Assembly: GCA_943789165.1 (NCBI GenBank)
Contig: CALSTB010000004.1
Coordinates: 124,001-188,000, forward strand
Length of the DNA stretch: 64,000 nt
Source of the DNA: an uncultured Bacteroidia bacterium
GTDB lineage: Bacteria > Bacteroidota > Bacteroidia > NS11-12g > UBA9320
Direction of reading: 5' to 3'
The notes beneath the pieces are model-generated. The model searched no databases, had not been told where the DNA came from, and was given only the letters and a program-made list of their open reading frames with translations. How positions within the stretch are numbered: the first letter of the stretch is position 1; every line of letters starts with the position of its first letter. Below, one piece after another: positions 27,412 through 35,498 of this stretch. A program made the position numbers and the translations under genes.

Positions 27412-28029
27412 TTAGTGTTCAGCCTTTTTCCATAAAGAGGCAATTACCATTCCGTTAACAAAGGATTTCTTTTTAACTAGTTGAAAATTAGAGCGTTTAG
27501 CTGGGTCAACTATGTTGAAAATTTTCGAAACAGGGTGCTTCGTTGTGATAGTAAAAAAGACAATGACTGTCTTTAATAATAGTTTTTGCCACCAGTTGGT
27601 CAACTGATAAACAGGAACAAAGTCTGTGATTATTACTGAACCAGTTGGAGAAAGTAGGTTGTAACTCTTTGACAAGATAATGGCTATTTGACCGTCATTA
27701 AACTGATCGAGAAAGAAAGGAAAACAAATGAGGTCGAAACTTTCATCGGTTTCGAAACTGTCGAATTCACAGTGATGGAAGTAAACGGTACAACGTACTT
27801 TACGTTTTTTGGCTTTGTCAATCATGACCGAACTGGTATCAACGTAATGAACTGTATGAGCAGGGCCAAACTGTTCTAATATTTTCCCTGTACCTCCACC
27901 AACAATAAGGATATTCAGGTGGTCTGTGGGATTTGGTAAATGATGGTGACTGGCCTTTTCAAGGGAATTACCAAAAACGATACGCTTTAAAAAGTCATAC
28001 GCTGGAGCAATGAAATTGTATCGATTCAA
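27412..28029 (-). CDS. Class I SAM-dependent methyltransferase (UbiE-like)
   Basis: A 205-residue protein. It has the YNFIAPAYDFLKR N-terminus common in UbiE/COQ5-like enzymes, the SAM motif ILIVGGGTGKIL, YVDTSSVMIDKAKKR as motif II and a late ITDFVP strand. The likely start is TTG; no in-frame ATG is nearby. It is divergent from proline dehydrogenase. The acceptor is unknown. Confidence 0.82.
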   Translation of the reverse strand: MNRYNFIAPAYDFLKRIVFGNSLEKASHHHLPNPTDHLNILIVGGGTGKILEQFGPAHTVHYVDTSSVMIDKAKKRKVRCTVYFHHCEFDSFETDESFDLICFPFFLDQFNDGQIAIILSKSYNLLSPTGSVIITDFVPVYQLTNWWQKLLLKTVIVFFTITTKHPVSKIFNIVDPAKRSNFQLVKKKSFVNGMVIASLWKKAEH

Positions 28030-28068
28030 ATTGGTATAAAATCAGTGAAATGGAAGGTCTTTTTCAAG

Positions 28069-28076
28069 TATTTTTG
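28069..28076 (+). promoter_or_regulatory. -7 element of the proline dehydrogenase gene
   Basis: TATTTTTG matches TAnnTTTG and ends 13 bp before the ATG at 28090. An upstream ATG at 28045 would lie before the transcription start, so 28090 is favoured. Confidence 0.55.
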
Positions 28077-28089
28077 TTTCTATATTAAC

Positions 28090-29259
28090 ATGACAAAAGT
28101 ATCTTTCGATAATACAGAAGTTGCGTTCAAACATAAATCGGATGCTGAACTGAAACAAGCCAAATGGTTGTTTTCATTGTTCAATCACAATTGGATTGTC
28201 AAGTTTGGTCCTGGATTAACAGCGTTTGGGTTAAAAATAGGTTTGCCAATAAAGCCCCTGGTGAAGAAAACCATCTTCCATCAGTTTTGTGGGGGAGAAA
28301 CCATTCAGGAGTGCAGTGATTCGGGAGATCAACTGTATCAGAGTGGAATAGGATCCATTCTCGATTATTCGGTCGAAGGCGTGGAAGATGAAGCCACATT
28401 CCAACACAACTTGGAAGAAATTAAGCGCACCATAATCGCCGCCAAGGTCGATGTTAAATTCCCATTTGCTGTGTTTAAATGTACAGGCATCGGACGCTTC
28501 GATATTCTTGAAAAAGCAAGTAAAGGGCAGTTATCTGCCGAAGATCAATCCAAATTCGAAAGACTAAAAGGTCGGTTAAGCGAATTATGCCAATTGGCAG
28601 TAGACAATAAAGTGCGTCTACTCATTGACGCAGAAGAAACTTGGATACAGAACATCATTGATGAAATAGTGTTTGAACTCATGCGCAAGCATAACACAAC
28701 GAAGGTTTGGATTTATAATACCTTACAAATGTATCGTACGGATCGTTTGACCTATTTAGAAAAAACGATTGCCACAGCGAAAGCCGAGGGATTTCAACTT
28801 GGGTATAAACTGGTTCGCGGTGCTTATATGGAAAAGGAAAGAGAACGCGCCGAAGAAATGGGGTATAGGAGTCCGATTCAACCCGACAAAGAAAGTACGG
28901 ACCGCGATTTTGATGCGGCACTTACGATGTGTTTCGAAAACAGAGACGTTGTGGCTACCTGCTTAGGAACACACAATGAGGCCAGTTCTCAATTACTTTC
29001 TGAACTTATGGCTAAAGAAGGCGTGGCGTTGGACGATGAACGGTTTTGGTTTGCACAGCTGTATGGCATGAGTGACAACATTTCATTCAACCTTGCCAAT
29101 GCTGGCTATAACGTGGCCAAATACCTGCCTTACGGACCCGTGAAGGCTGTTTTGCCATATTTAGGCAGACGTGCCCAAGAAAATAGTTCGGTGGCCGGAC
29201 AAGTCGGCAGAGAGATGTCGTTGATTGTGAAGGAGCTGGAGAGACGAAGCAGGATTTAG
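28090..29259 (+). CDS. Proline dehydrogenase (monofunctional)
   Basis: A 389-residue FAD enzyme that oxidises proline to pyrroline-5-carboxylate, passing electrons to quinone. The conserved flavin and substrate segments are present: LLIDAEET, LGYKLVRGAYMEKERERA, CLGTHNEAS, and the late LPYGPVKAVLPYLGRRAQEN with the Arg-Arg pair that binds the proline carboxylate. It is the short, PutA-independent type of Bacteroidota. The start gives TKVSFDNTEVAFKHKSD, which matches the usual N-terminus. Confidence 0.94.
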   Translation: MTKVSFDNTEVAFKHKSDAELKQAKWLFSLFNHNWIVKFGPGLTAFGLKIGLPIKPLVKKTIFHQFCGGETIQECSDSGDQLYQSGIGSILDYSVEGVEDEATFQHNLEEIKRTIIAAKVDVKFPFAVFKCTGIGRFDILEKASKGQLSAEDQSKFERLKGRLSELCQLAVDNKVRLLIDAEETWIQNIIDEIVFELMRKHNTTKVWIYNTLQMYRTDRLTYLEKTIATAKAEGFQLGYKLVRGAYMEKERERAEEMGYRSPIQPDKESTDRDFDAALTMCFENRDVVATCLGTHNEASSQLLSELMAKEGVALDDERFWFAQLYGMSDNISFNLANAGYNVAKYLPYGPVKAVLPYLGRRAQENSSVAGQVGREMSLIVKELERRSRI

Positions 29260-29608
29260 CCACTAGCCATCAGGAATTAGGGGACTTGCTTAATTTTCTC
29301 CTTAGCACTCCATGCCCTACGCGTCATTCAGAACGTAGTGAAGAATCTCTTTTAAGTTGAAGTTGAAGATGAAGTTGAAACTGTCGGCCTGTGGCCGAAA
29401 TGATGAATGATGAATGTAAAATGAAGAAGTAAATTTTACTTGATTCAGCCAATTGCCAATAGCCAACAGCAAAGCGCCCTAAAGTCAGGGGTGTACATTG
29501 TCTACTATTTTTTTACCACAGAGGTTTTATGAAGTTGAAGATGAAGTTTAAGCTGTCGGCCTGTGGCCGAAATGATGAATGTAAAATGAAAAATGTATAA
29601 GTGTATAT
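29260..29608. repeat. Composite intergenic repeat left of the IS element
   Basis: No gene. In order: ttagccactagccatcagga, a cgtcattcag/gaagaatct word (29324-29352), aagttgaag units, CGGCCTGTGGCCG hairpin (29385-29397), a taaattttacttgattcagcc word, ccaattgccaatagcc, gcgccctaaagtcaggg, accacagagg, then a second shorter aagttgaag plus hairpin set (29529-29574). The right side of the IS repeats the same words. Confidence 0.8.
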
Positions 29609-29642
29609 TGTATATCCCTAAATAGCGTTGACCACTTTTTAG

Positions 29643-30476
29643 TTATTGATATTCAAAAATAGTTAAGATTGGTTTATGTAAAGAAGATTCCCATTCTCTT
29701 TCAAAGTTAATAGGAGTCTTTGGATGAATGTTGTTATGAAGTCTGGTGTTGTTATAGTTTCTTACAGCTTTGTTTACACAAGATCTTAACTCTGTATAAG
29801 ACTGGGGTTTCCAATGATCTAAATATTCTTCTTTAATAGTTCTATGGAAGCGTTCTGCGTAAGCGTTCTCTTGTGCAATTAACCCCATACTAATTCTGAC
29901 ATTATTCTTTTCAAGAAGCTGTGTGTAGATTTTACTAGCGTATTGACTTCCTCTGTCTGAGTGATGGTATGTTGGAGACTTATTGCGCCTTAAAGCTTGT
30001 TTTAACGCTTGCACATTGGCCAATGCAAGCATATGGTTAGCAATGTTATATCCAACTATCTTTTTGGAGTAAACATCAATTATGAAGACACCAAAATAAT
30101 GTTCTTCATTTATTGGGAAGTACGTGATATCAGACTGCCATACTTCATTAGGTCGAGTTATCTGTAAACCTTGAATCAAGTTTGGATAATACTCTTTCGA
30201 AGCTCTTGTTGTCTTTCGATAGTTTTTCTTTCGTTTGACTCTGTAACCAAAGTCCAAACACGTATCAATAAACTTATCCCTGCCCATAAAGTCTGGTTTA
30301 AGCATGTGATACATCTTCTCAACCCCACAACCTGGATGGTTTTTTCGAATAGCGTCAATTTTGCCCTGCAAATCGTACCATTTACTGTTTAGGCTATGTT
30401 GACGTTTTTTGCTTTGATAAACCGCCTGTTTAGAGATCTGTAATTGGCGATAAACCGCATTCATGCTGTAACTCAT
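29643..30476 (-). CDS. IS3-family transposase OrfB (DDE integrase domain)
   Basis: A 277-residue catalytic part of the transposase. An HTH_21-like segment (KIDAIRKNHPGCGVEKMYHML) precedes an rve-type core with the first Asp in WQSDITYFP, the second in YHHSDRGSQYAS and the Glu in ENAYAERFHRTIKEEY. All three catalytic residues are present and the frame is intact. Its ATG overlaps the OrfA stop by ATGA. An A7G run just upstream could also allow -1 frameshifting to an OrfAB fusion. Confidence 0.95.
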   Translation of the reverse strand: MSYSMNAVYRQLQISKQAVYQSKKRQHSLNSKWYDLQGKIDAIRKNHPGCGVEKMYHMLKPDFMGRDKFIDTCLDFGYRVKRKKNYRKTTRASKEYYPNLIQGLQITRPNEVWQSDITYFPINEEHYFGVFIIDVYSKKIVGYNIANHMLALANVQALKQALRRNKSPTYHHSDRGSQYASKIYTQLLEKNNVRISMGLIAQENAYAERFHRTIKEEYLDHWKPQSYTELRSCVNKAVRNYNNTRLHNNIHPKTPINFEREWESSLHKPILTIFEYQ

Positions 30477-30865
30477 CTTTTTTTCTTTGAGTCGCCAGAT
30501 AGTGGGGTGTTTGAGTTTTTTTTGATATCGATATCAAATTCCTCCTTTGCCAGTTCAATCATCGTCTCATAATAGTCGACCATAATCTGCTTTTGGCCAA
30601 CCATACGCTCTAATTCTTTTATCCGATTTTCTAAATCTTTAACCTTGGAGGCAGTGCTGTTTTTCTTTTCCACGACGCGATACCCTGTTTTGTTCAACCG
30701 TGAATATCGGTAAATCCAGCAATAAATCGTTTGTGTCGCGACATTGTGAAGTCTGGACAGTTCTGGGACGCTATACCGGCCACTTTCAAAATCCTTGACA
30801 AGCTGACGCTTATAATCTTCTGAGAATTTTCGATGTTTTCTAATTTTTTGTACTTGTAATGACAT
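30473..30865 (-). CDS. IS3-family transposase OrfA (helix-turn-helix)
   Basis: A 130-residue DNA-binding part. A helix-turn-helix of the IS3/IS911 type spans residues ~14-60 (EDYKRQLVKDFESG, SVPELSRLHNVATQTIYCWI), followed by a coiled coil (~70-105, VKDLENRIKELERMV) for multimerisation. It ends SKKKR at the A7G run where frameshifting would take place. Confidence 0.93.
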   Translation of the reverse strand: MSLQVQKIRKHRKFSEDYKRQLVKDFESGRYSVPELSRLHNVATQTIYCWIYRYSRLNKTGYRVVEKKNSTASKVKDLENRIKELERMVGQKQIMVDYYETMIELAKEEFDIDIKKNSNTPLSGDSKKKR

Positions 30866-30911
30866 GTTGACTTTTTTTTAATTTTCGGTCAACCTATATC
30901 AGGGACGTACA

Positions 30912-31118
30912 ATGCGCCCTAAAGTCAGGGACATTGACTACTCATTTTTTTACCACAGAGATTTTTTAAGTTTAAGCTGAAGTTGTCGGCCTACAGCCAA
31001 AATGTAGAATGTAAAATGAGGAAGTAAATTTTACTTGATTCAGCCAATTGCCAATAGCCAATAGCCAATTGCCAATAGCCAACCGCCAACAGCCATAAGC
31101 GAAGCGCCCAATTAAAAA
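30912..31118. repeat. Composite intergenic repeat right of the IS element
   Basis: No gene. It contains gcgccctaaagtcaggg, accacagag, aagttt/aagctgaag, a decayed hairpin tcggcctacagcc, gtaaattttacttgattcagcc, four or more ccaatagcc units, agcgaagcgccc and aaaaattaagaattaaaaatt, nearly the same order as on the left of the IS. Confidence 0.8.
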
Positions 31119-32366
31119 TTAAGAATTAAAAATTAACAACCCTGCAAGTAAATCTGCCACAACAAACGTACTGCCACCGACAAAAACAACGTCATCAGGT
31201 GTGGCGTTAATGAGGGCAGCGGTATAGGCTTGCATCACAGATTCATGTACCGTTCCGTTTAGACCATGGGTTTTTGCAGCGACGGATAGTTCATTGGCAT
31301 CTAGTCCCCGGATGATGCTTGGTTTGCAGAAATAGTACTGGGCATTTTTGGGGAGTAAGTCTAATACTTTTGCAGTGTCTTTACCTATTACTTGTCCGAA
31401 CACAATGTGTAAGTTGTCACAGACCTCGTGTTCCAGTTGGGTGACAATCTGGTCGATGCCTTCGGTGTTGTGACCCGTATCGCAAATAACTTTTGGATTG
31501 TCTTGAATGATTTGCCAGCGACCCAATAAACCTGTGTTTGCAACCACGTGTAACAAGCCTTTTCGGCATTTTTTGATGTCGAGGTTCCACTCAAGATTGT
31601 TTAGTTCTATCAAAGCCGCCATCGTCGTGCGAACGTTGTGATTCTGATAATAACCTCGCAAGTCGGTTTGCCATATTTTGTTCGGTGCAATGACATCTTC
31701 GGCAAAAATGATTGACGCATTGCGCTCCTGTGCTGTTGACACAAACACTGGGTCGGTAGCTTCTTGACGTTCGCCAATAACCACTGGAACTTCTTTTTTT
31801 ATGATACCAGCTTTTTCACCAGCAATGAGTTCCAAGGTATCGCCGAGCATATCGGTATGGTCTAGACCAATATTGGTGATAACACTCAATTCTGGCGTAA
31901 CCACATTGGTACTGTCTAATCTGCCTCCTAAACCTGTTTCGATAATAGCTATGTCGACCGCTTGTTCAGCAAAATAATGGAAGGCCATGGCCACCGTTAT
32001 CTCAAAAAAGGAGGGTTTGATTTCCTCCATTGTAGCGAAAATCTGTTCCACAAAGTCTATTACGAATTGTTCCGAAACACAATCTCCATTGATTTTAATA
32101 CGCTCTGTAAAGTCGATTAAATGCGGTGAGGTATACAAACCTGTTTTATATCCGTTGGCTTGAAATACAGACGCCAACATGTGTGATACACTGCCTTTAC
32201 CATTGGTGCCTGCAACGTGAACAGATTTAAACTTATGTTGTGGATTGTCTAAGGCTGCACAAAGGGTGAGGGTATTTCCGAGATCTTTTTTATAGGCTGC
32301 TTTGCCAACACGTTGGTACATGGGCAATTGGGCAAAAAGATACTCAAGTGTTTGAGCGTAGTTCAA
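31119..32366 (-). CDS. folC: Bifunctional folylpolyglutamate synthase / dihydrofolate synthase
   Basis: A 415-residue Mur-ligase-family enzyme that adds glutamate to dihydropteroate and to folates. The P-loop is HVAGTNGKGSVSHML (residues ~49-63), followed by GLYTSPHLIDFTERI, the IETGLGGRLDSTNVV motif and TNIGLDHTDMLG. The late segment has VICDTGHNTEGI. The start is TTG, 7 bp after the frameshifted TonB-like gene; no ATG is in frame nearby. It is the last gene of the operon that begins with the barrel protein at 37142. Confidence 0.95.
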   Translation of the reverse strand: MNYAQTLEYLFAQLPMYQRVGKAAYKKDLGNTLTLCAALDNPQHKFKSVHVAGTNGKGSVSHMLASVFQANGYKTGLYTSPHLIDFTERIKINGDCVSEQFVIDFVEQIFATMEEIKPSFFEITVAMAFHYFAEQAVDIAIIETGLGGRLDSTNVVTPELSVITNIGLDHTDMLGDTLELIAGEKAGIIKKEVPVVIGERQEATDPVFVSTAQERNASIIFAEDVIAPNKIWQTDLRGYYQNHNVRTTMAALIELNNLEWNLDIKKCRKGLLHVVANTGLLGRWQIIQDNPKVICDTGHNTEGIDQIVTQLEHEVCDNLHIVFGQVIGKDTAKVLDLLPKNAQYYFCKPSIIRGLDANELSVAAKTHGLNGTVHESVMQAYTAALINATPDDVVFVGGSTFVVADLLAGLLIFNS

Positions 32367-32372
32367 AGGGAA

Positions 32373-33175
32373 TTAATGAAGTTCGTATTTGAATTCTATA
32401 GTTCCGCAGTTCGTTTCTGCAAGCTCTCCAAGCGGTAAAAAACCAAATTGACTGATAGCATTCTTGCTCAGATTTTTTAAGGTATGTACTTGATGCCGTT
32501 CCTCCTGAAATACGAATAGTATTTGTCATCAATTGACCATTCTTATTTATACAAAAGTAAACGATTACTGTGCCGTCATCCTGACTCTGATTTACAATTT
32601 TCGGACTACTAGAGATTCCAAAACCGTCAAGAGAATATTTAAAATTTCCTTTTGTTCCGCTAGATAACCCACCAGGTCCTGGTTGTTTTGCTCCAGGATC
32701 TCCCTTTGGACCATCTTTAGTACCATCTCCAGTACTCGATGTCTTATCAGAATTTGCCCTGTTTGTTTTTCTTCCATCTATCCATGGCTTTTTGAGCCTC
32801 AGATATGGTTGGTTCCTGACTTTTGGTTGGTTCTTTTACAGGCTCAGTCGTTTTGGTTTTTTGAGTCTCTTGTTTCCGATTGTCCATCACAGGTTGATCT
32901 GCATCATCAGTGGTCACCACTGGATCTGGATTCTCGGTAGTACTTGGTTCTGGATTAGAAGGTGAAGATTCACTAGGCGTTGTATTCGAGACTTGAGACA
33001 TGTCTGTGGCTCCGCCTGCATCAGGATCACCAAAACTCACTTCCACGCCTCCAGCCGGTTCTTCCATGTCTTTGGCTTCGCCCATTACCCAGATAAGCAT
33101 CAATAAAAAAATGATACTGTGAATAAGGATGGTGGCTACCAGTCCTTTGCGATCGTGTTCGTGACTTAAATCCAT
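32373..33175 (-). pseudogene. TonB-like energy transducer broken by two single-base frameshifts
   Basis: The N-terminal frame (33175-32747, 142 residues) has a membrane anchor (~13-31, TILIHSIIFLLMLIWV) and a Pro/Glu/Thr-rich periplasmic stretch, then stops. The next frame continues the protein with SDKTSSTGDGTKDGPKGDPG, a Gly-rich part, then DDGTVIVYFCINKNGQL, as in the TonB C-terminal fold. A second shift then restores NAISQFGFLPLGELAETN up to a stop at 32373. The breaks lie at 32753-32755 (T3) and 32473-32478 (T6); one base fewer at each would give one protein of about 266 residues. It follows ExbB and ExbD, its expected partners. Either the gene is decayed or these are homopolymer errors. 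Confidence 0.8.
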
Positions 33176-33185
33176 AACGTTGTTT

Positions 33186-33581
33186 TTATTTCACAGGCTT
33201 CAGTGCTAATACAGGTTTACCACCCAATTCACTAACCATATACACAAGGTCCATTACTTTTTCGTAATTGACCCGTTTATCTCCATGTATCGACACAGTT
33301 GCACCTGGATTTTGTGTTAATGCCGCATCTAGGGCTCCAGGTAAACGGTCAAATTCAATTTTTTCATCATTCACCGTATATTCTAAGTCATTGCTTACAA
33401 CAACTTCAATGGTTTGCTTCGTTGTTTCCGACATGGCACCTTTTGGAAGCAAGACTTTAAGAATTGGTTCCGGTGTAAACTTCGACGTGATGATAAAAAA
33501 GATCAGCAACAAGAAGATAATATCCGTCATCGACGACATATTAAATTCTGCAGCTACCTTATTTCTTCGTTTTAATTTCAT
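33186..33581 (-). CDS. exbD: ExbD/TolR-family biopolymer transport protein
   Basis: A 131-residue protein with one membrane segment (MSSMTDIIFLLLIFFIITS, residues ~15-33) containing the functional Asp, then a periplasmic domain. With ExbB it uses the proton gradient to drive TonB or Tol-like work across the envelope. It lies 24 bp after exbB and 10 bp before the TonB-like frame. Confidence 0.93.
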   Translation of the reverse strand: MKLKRRNKVAAEFNMSSMTDIIFLLLIFFIITSKFTPEPILKVLLPKGAMSETTKQTIEVVVSNDLEYTVNDEKIEFDRLPGALDAALTQNPGATVSIHGDKRVNYEKVMDLVYMVSELGGKPVLALKPVK

Positions 33582-33605
33582 AACAACGGCTTCATTAATA
33601 ACGTA

Positions 33606-34301
33606 TTACGAAGCAGGTTCGTGTAAAATATCTAAAAATTCCATTGACGTGGACTCCATTCGGTAAATCACTTTGTCAATCATCGCTGTTAATGAGTTGT
33701 AACTGATATAGGCAATAATACCAACGATTAACCCACCCACAGTGGTTACCATCGCCTCATAAATACCGCCTGATAAGGAACCTACTTGGATGCCGTCAGC
33801 GTTTTGAGCCAAGGTATAAAAGGTCTTAATCATCCCTGTTACCGTTCCTAAGAAACCAATCATTGGCGCCGCACCAGAAATAGTCGCCAACAAAGGCATT
33901 CCTTTTTCTAGTTTAGATACTTCAAGGTTACCCACGTTTTGAACCGCCACCTGTACGTCTTGTAAAGGCTTACCAATTCTCGACAATCCTTTCTCTAACA
34001 TTCGAGCAATCGGTGTATTGGTTGCCTCACAAAGGCTTTGTGCTCCTTTGATGTTGCCTTCCATCACCATGTCTTTGATACGTTTCATGAATAACGGATC
34101 ATACTCACGCGCTTTCTTTATGGTTAGATAGCGTTCCACCAATAAGTATATAGCAATGACGCTGAGAATAACGATGGGTATTAACATGATACCACCGTTT
34201 AAGGCCATATCTAGTACATTCAATTGTTTTTCCGTTTCTACCACCAAACCGGTTGTATCGGATGCAACTGTAGTAGGTGCTTGCAACAAAATTGATTTCA
34301 T
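33606..34301 (-). CDS. exbB: ExbB/TolQ/MotA-family proton channel protein
   Basis: A 231-residue membrane protein with three segments (~36-54, ~135-160, ~178-203). The family core GFLGTVTGMIKTFYTLA and the late EAMVTTVGGLIVGIIAYISYN are clear. It forms the stator with ExbD. The first ~25 residues before segment 1 are longer than in short ExbB forms, as is usual in Bacteroidota. Confidence 0.94.
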   Translation of the reverse strand: MKSILLQAPTTVASDTTGLVVETEKQLNVLDMALNGGIMLIPIVILSVIAIYLLVERYLTIKKAREYDPLFMKRIKDMVMEGNIKGAQSLCEATNTPIARMLEKGLSRIGKPLQDVQVAVQNVGNLEVSKLEKGMPLLATISGAAPMIGFLGTVTGMIKTFYTLAQNADGIQVGSLSGGIYEAMVTTVGGLIVGIIAYISYNSLTAMIDKVIYRMESTSMEFLDILHEPAS

Positions 34302-34326
34302 CTATCTTTTATTTTATTTCTAATAA

Positions 34327-35478
34327 TTATTCCTGATTTGTAAAGATGAACGCTTCACGGTCATCATATCTCTTAACGAGGTTTAAGAAGTCTTTCGCAT
34401 TTTTTTCTGAAATAAACTTCTCAATACACAACACTTTGTCGCTTTCGGTTTGTACCTCAAACAAGCTGTATTCTTTTCGTTCTAACTTTTTACGTTTAGC
34501 TGTTTCTACTGCAGGCGTGTAATTTTTAGCCACTGCGATGTAATACACCGTTTCTGTAAACGCACTGTATTTTGGTGTCGACTTTACAGTTGGTGTTGCC
34601 GTTTCAACGACTTTCTTTTCAATCGGCTGCAACACTTCTGGCTCTTCTAATACTTCCGCTTTATCTTCAACTTCAACTTCAGCTTCAACTACTCCCTTGT
34701 TTTCAATCACCTCATCCGTTACATCAGTGAAGTCCATAGAGTTTGTAACGATTTCTTCCTCAGGTTCAACAACTGGAACTTCGTCTATGGCTTCTGAATC
34801 GGAACCAACCATGTCTGGAATAATAGAAGCGTTAGTTTCATGTTGCGCATGTGTTTCAGTACCTTTCTCGACCATGGCTTTTTCAGCTGAAGTCTGTAGC
34901 AATTGCCACAACATCACACCGAACAACGATAAAATCGCAACAGAGGCTGCAACTTGTGGTATGTAGAAATTGCGTTTCTTAGGTACCGCCGGCATGGGTA
35001 CTATTTTCGCTTTTTCAGCAGCTACTGGTATTGGTTTAGGTTGTGTAACCTCGATAACACCAGACAATCGCTTAATTTTTACCTCAGATAAGCCAAAGCT
35101 TTTTTTATGAAAATTAGCACCATCGTAGGCAACGAAAATGAGTTTGTCTTCTTTGTTCAAATACAAAGAACCTAGGTTCTTGAACTCGTAATTTTTGTAC
35201 TTGATTAACCGATCTTTTAAGAAAGAAGTAAATAAGGCGACTTCCTTTTCGGCTTGCTCGTACGAGATGTCTTTCTTGGATTGAAGCGCATTAATAAGCA
35301 AACCATCATTTTCGATCAGGCTTTCATTAAACGCAACTTTTTTTCTGGTTGGTGAAATCAACAACCGATTGTCGTCGAAATCGGTAGATTTAAAATTACC
35401 GACGAAACCGCCAAAACCAGGTATAATCACACAGTTTTTGTTGTACAGTAACTCGGAAACTAAATCTATCAACTCCAT
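34327..35478 (-). CDS. HU-like (CCDC81-type) and SPOR domain membrane protein
   Basis: A 383-residue protein. Residues 1-~135 carry the two HU/IHF-like domains known from Bacteroidota (VIIPGFGGFVGN, LLISPTRKKVAFNESL, NYEFKNLGSLYL). A single membrane segment follows (~175-195, VAASVAILSLFGVMLWQLL), then an acidic low-complexity linker with many Glu and Val (~200-295) and a C-terminal SPOR domain (~305-383, VYYIAVAKNYTPAVETAKRK), which in general binds denuded peptidoglycan. The protein could link a cytoplasmic DNA or protein partner to the cell wall. It sits between the barrel gene (20 bp) and exbB (25 bp). Confidence 0.88.
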   Translation of the reverse strand: MELIDLVSELLYNKNCVIIPGFGGFVGNFKSTDFDDNRLLISPTRKKVAFNESLIENDGLLINALQSKKDISYEQAEKEVALFTSFLKDRLIKYKNYEFKNLGSLYLNKEDKLIFVAYDGANFHKKSFGLSEVKIKRLSGVIEVTQPKPIPVAAEKAKIVPMPAVPKKRNFYIPQVAASVAILSLFGVMLWQLLQTSAEKAMVEKGTETHAQHETNASIIPDMVGSDSEAIDEVPVVEPEEEIVTNSMDFTDVTDEVIENKGVVEAEVEVEDKAEVLEEPEVLQPIEKKVVETATPTVKSTPKYSAFTETVYYIAVAKNYTPAVETAKRKKLERKEYSLFEVQTESDKVLCIEKFISEKNAKDFLNLVKRYDDREAFIFTNQE

Positions 35479-35498
35479 TTGCTCTCTTTTTTTATCGG

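Larger units (their letters stand above)
29609..30911 (-). mobile_element. Complete IS3-family insertion sequence, about 1.3 kb
   Basis: The 1303-bp element holds two overlapping transposase frames on the minus strand. Imperfect 25-bp terminal inverted repeats start at 29609 and end at 30911: both begin TGTA, share TCCCT and end GTTGACC, with 18 of 25 positions equal. The ends TG...CA fit the family. I could not find a clean target duplication; only 'at' is shared next to both ends. Confidence 0.9.

Noticed and set aside
29603..30913. Target site duplication of the IS element.
   Set aside because: Only two bases (at) are shared next to the ends, which is not enough to call a duplication.
32344..32532. 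Short open frame after the TonB-like N-terminal part.
   Set aside because: Its first third is part of the TonB-like protein, and after the T6 run it leaves the true frame. It is not a separate gene.
32592..32777. Another 61-codon frame in the TonB-like region.
   Set aside because: It reads in a frame different from the three parts that make sense and has no family match; it is a shadow.
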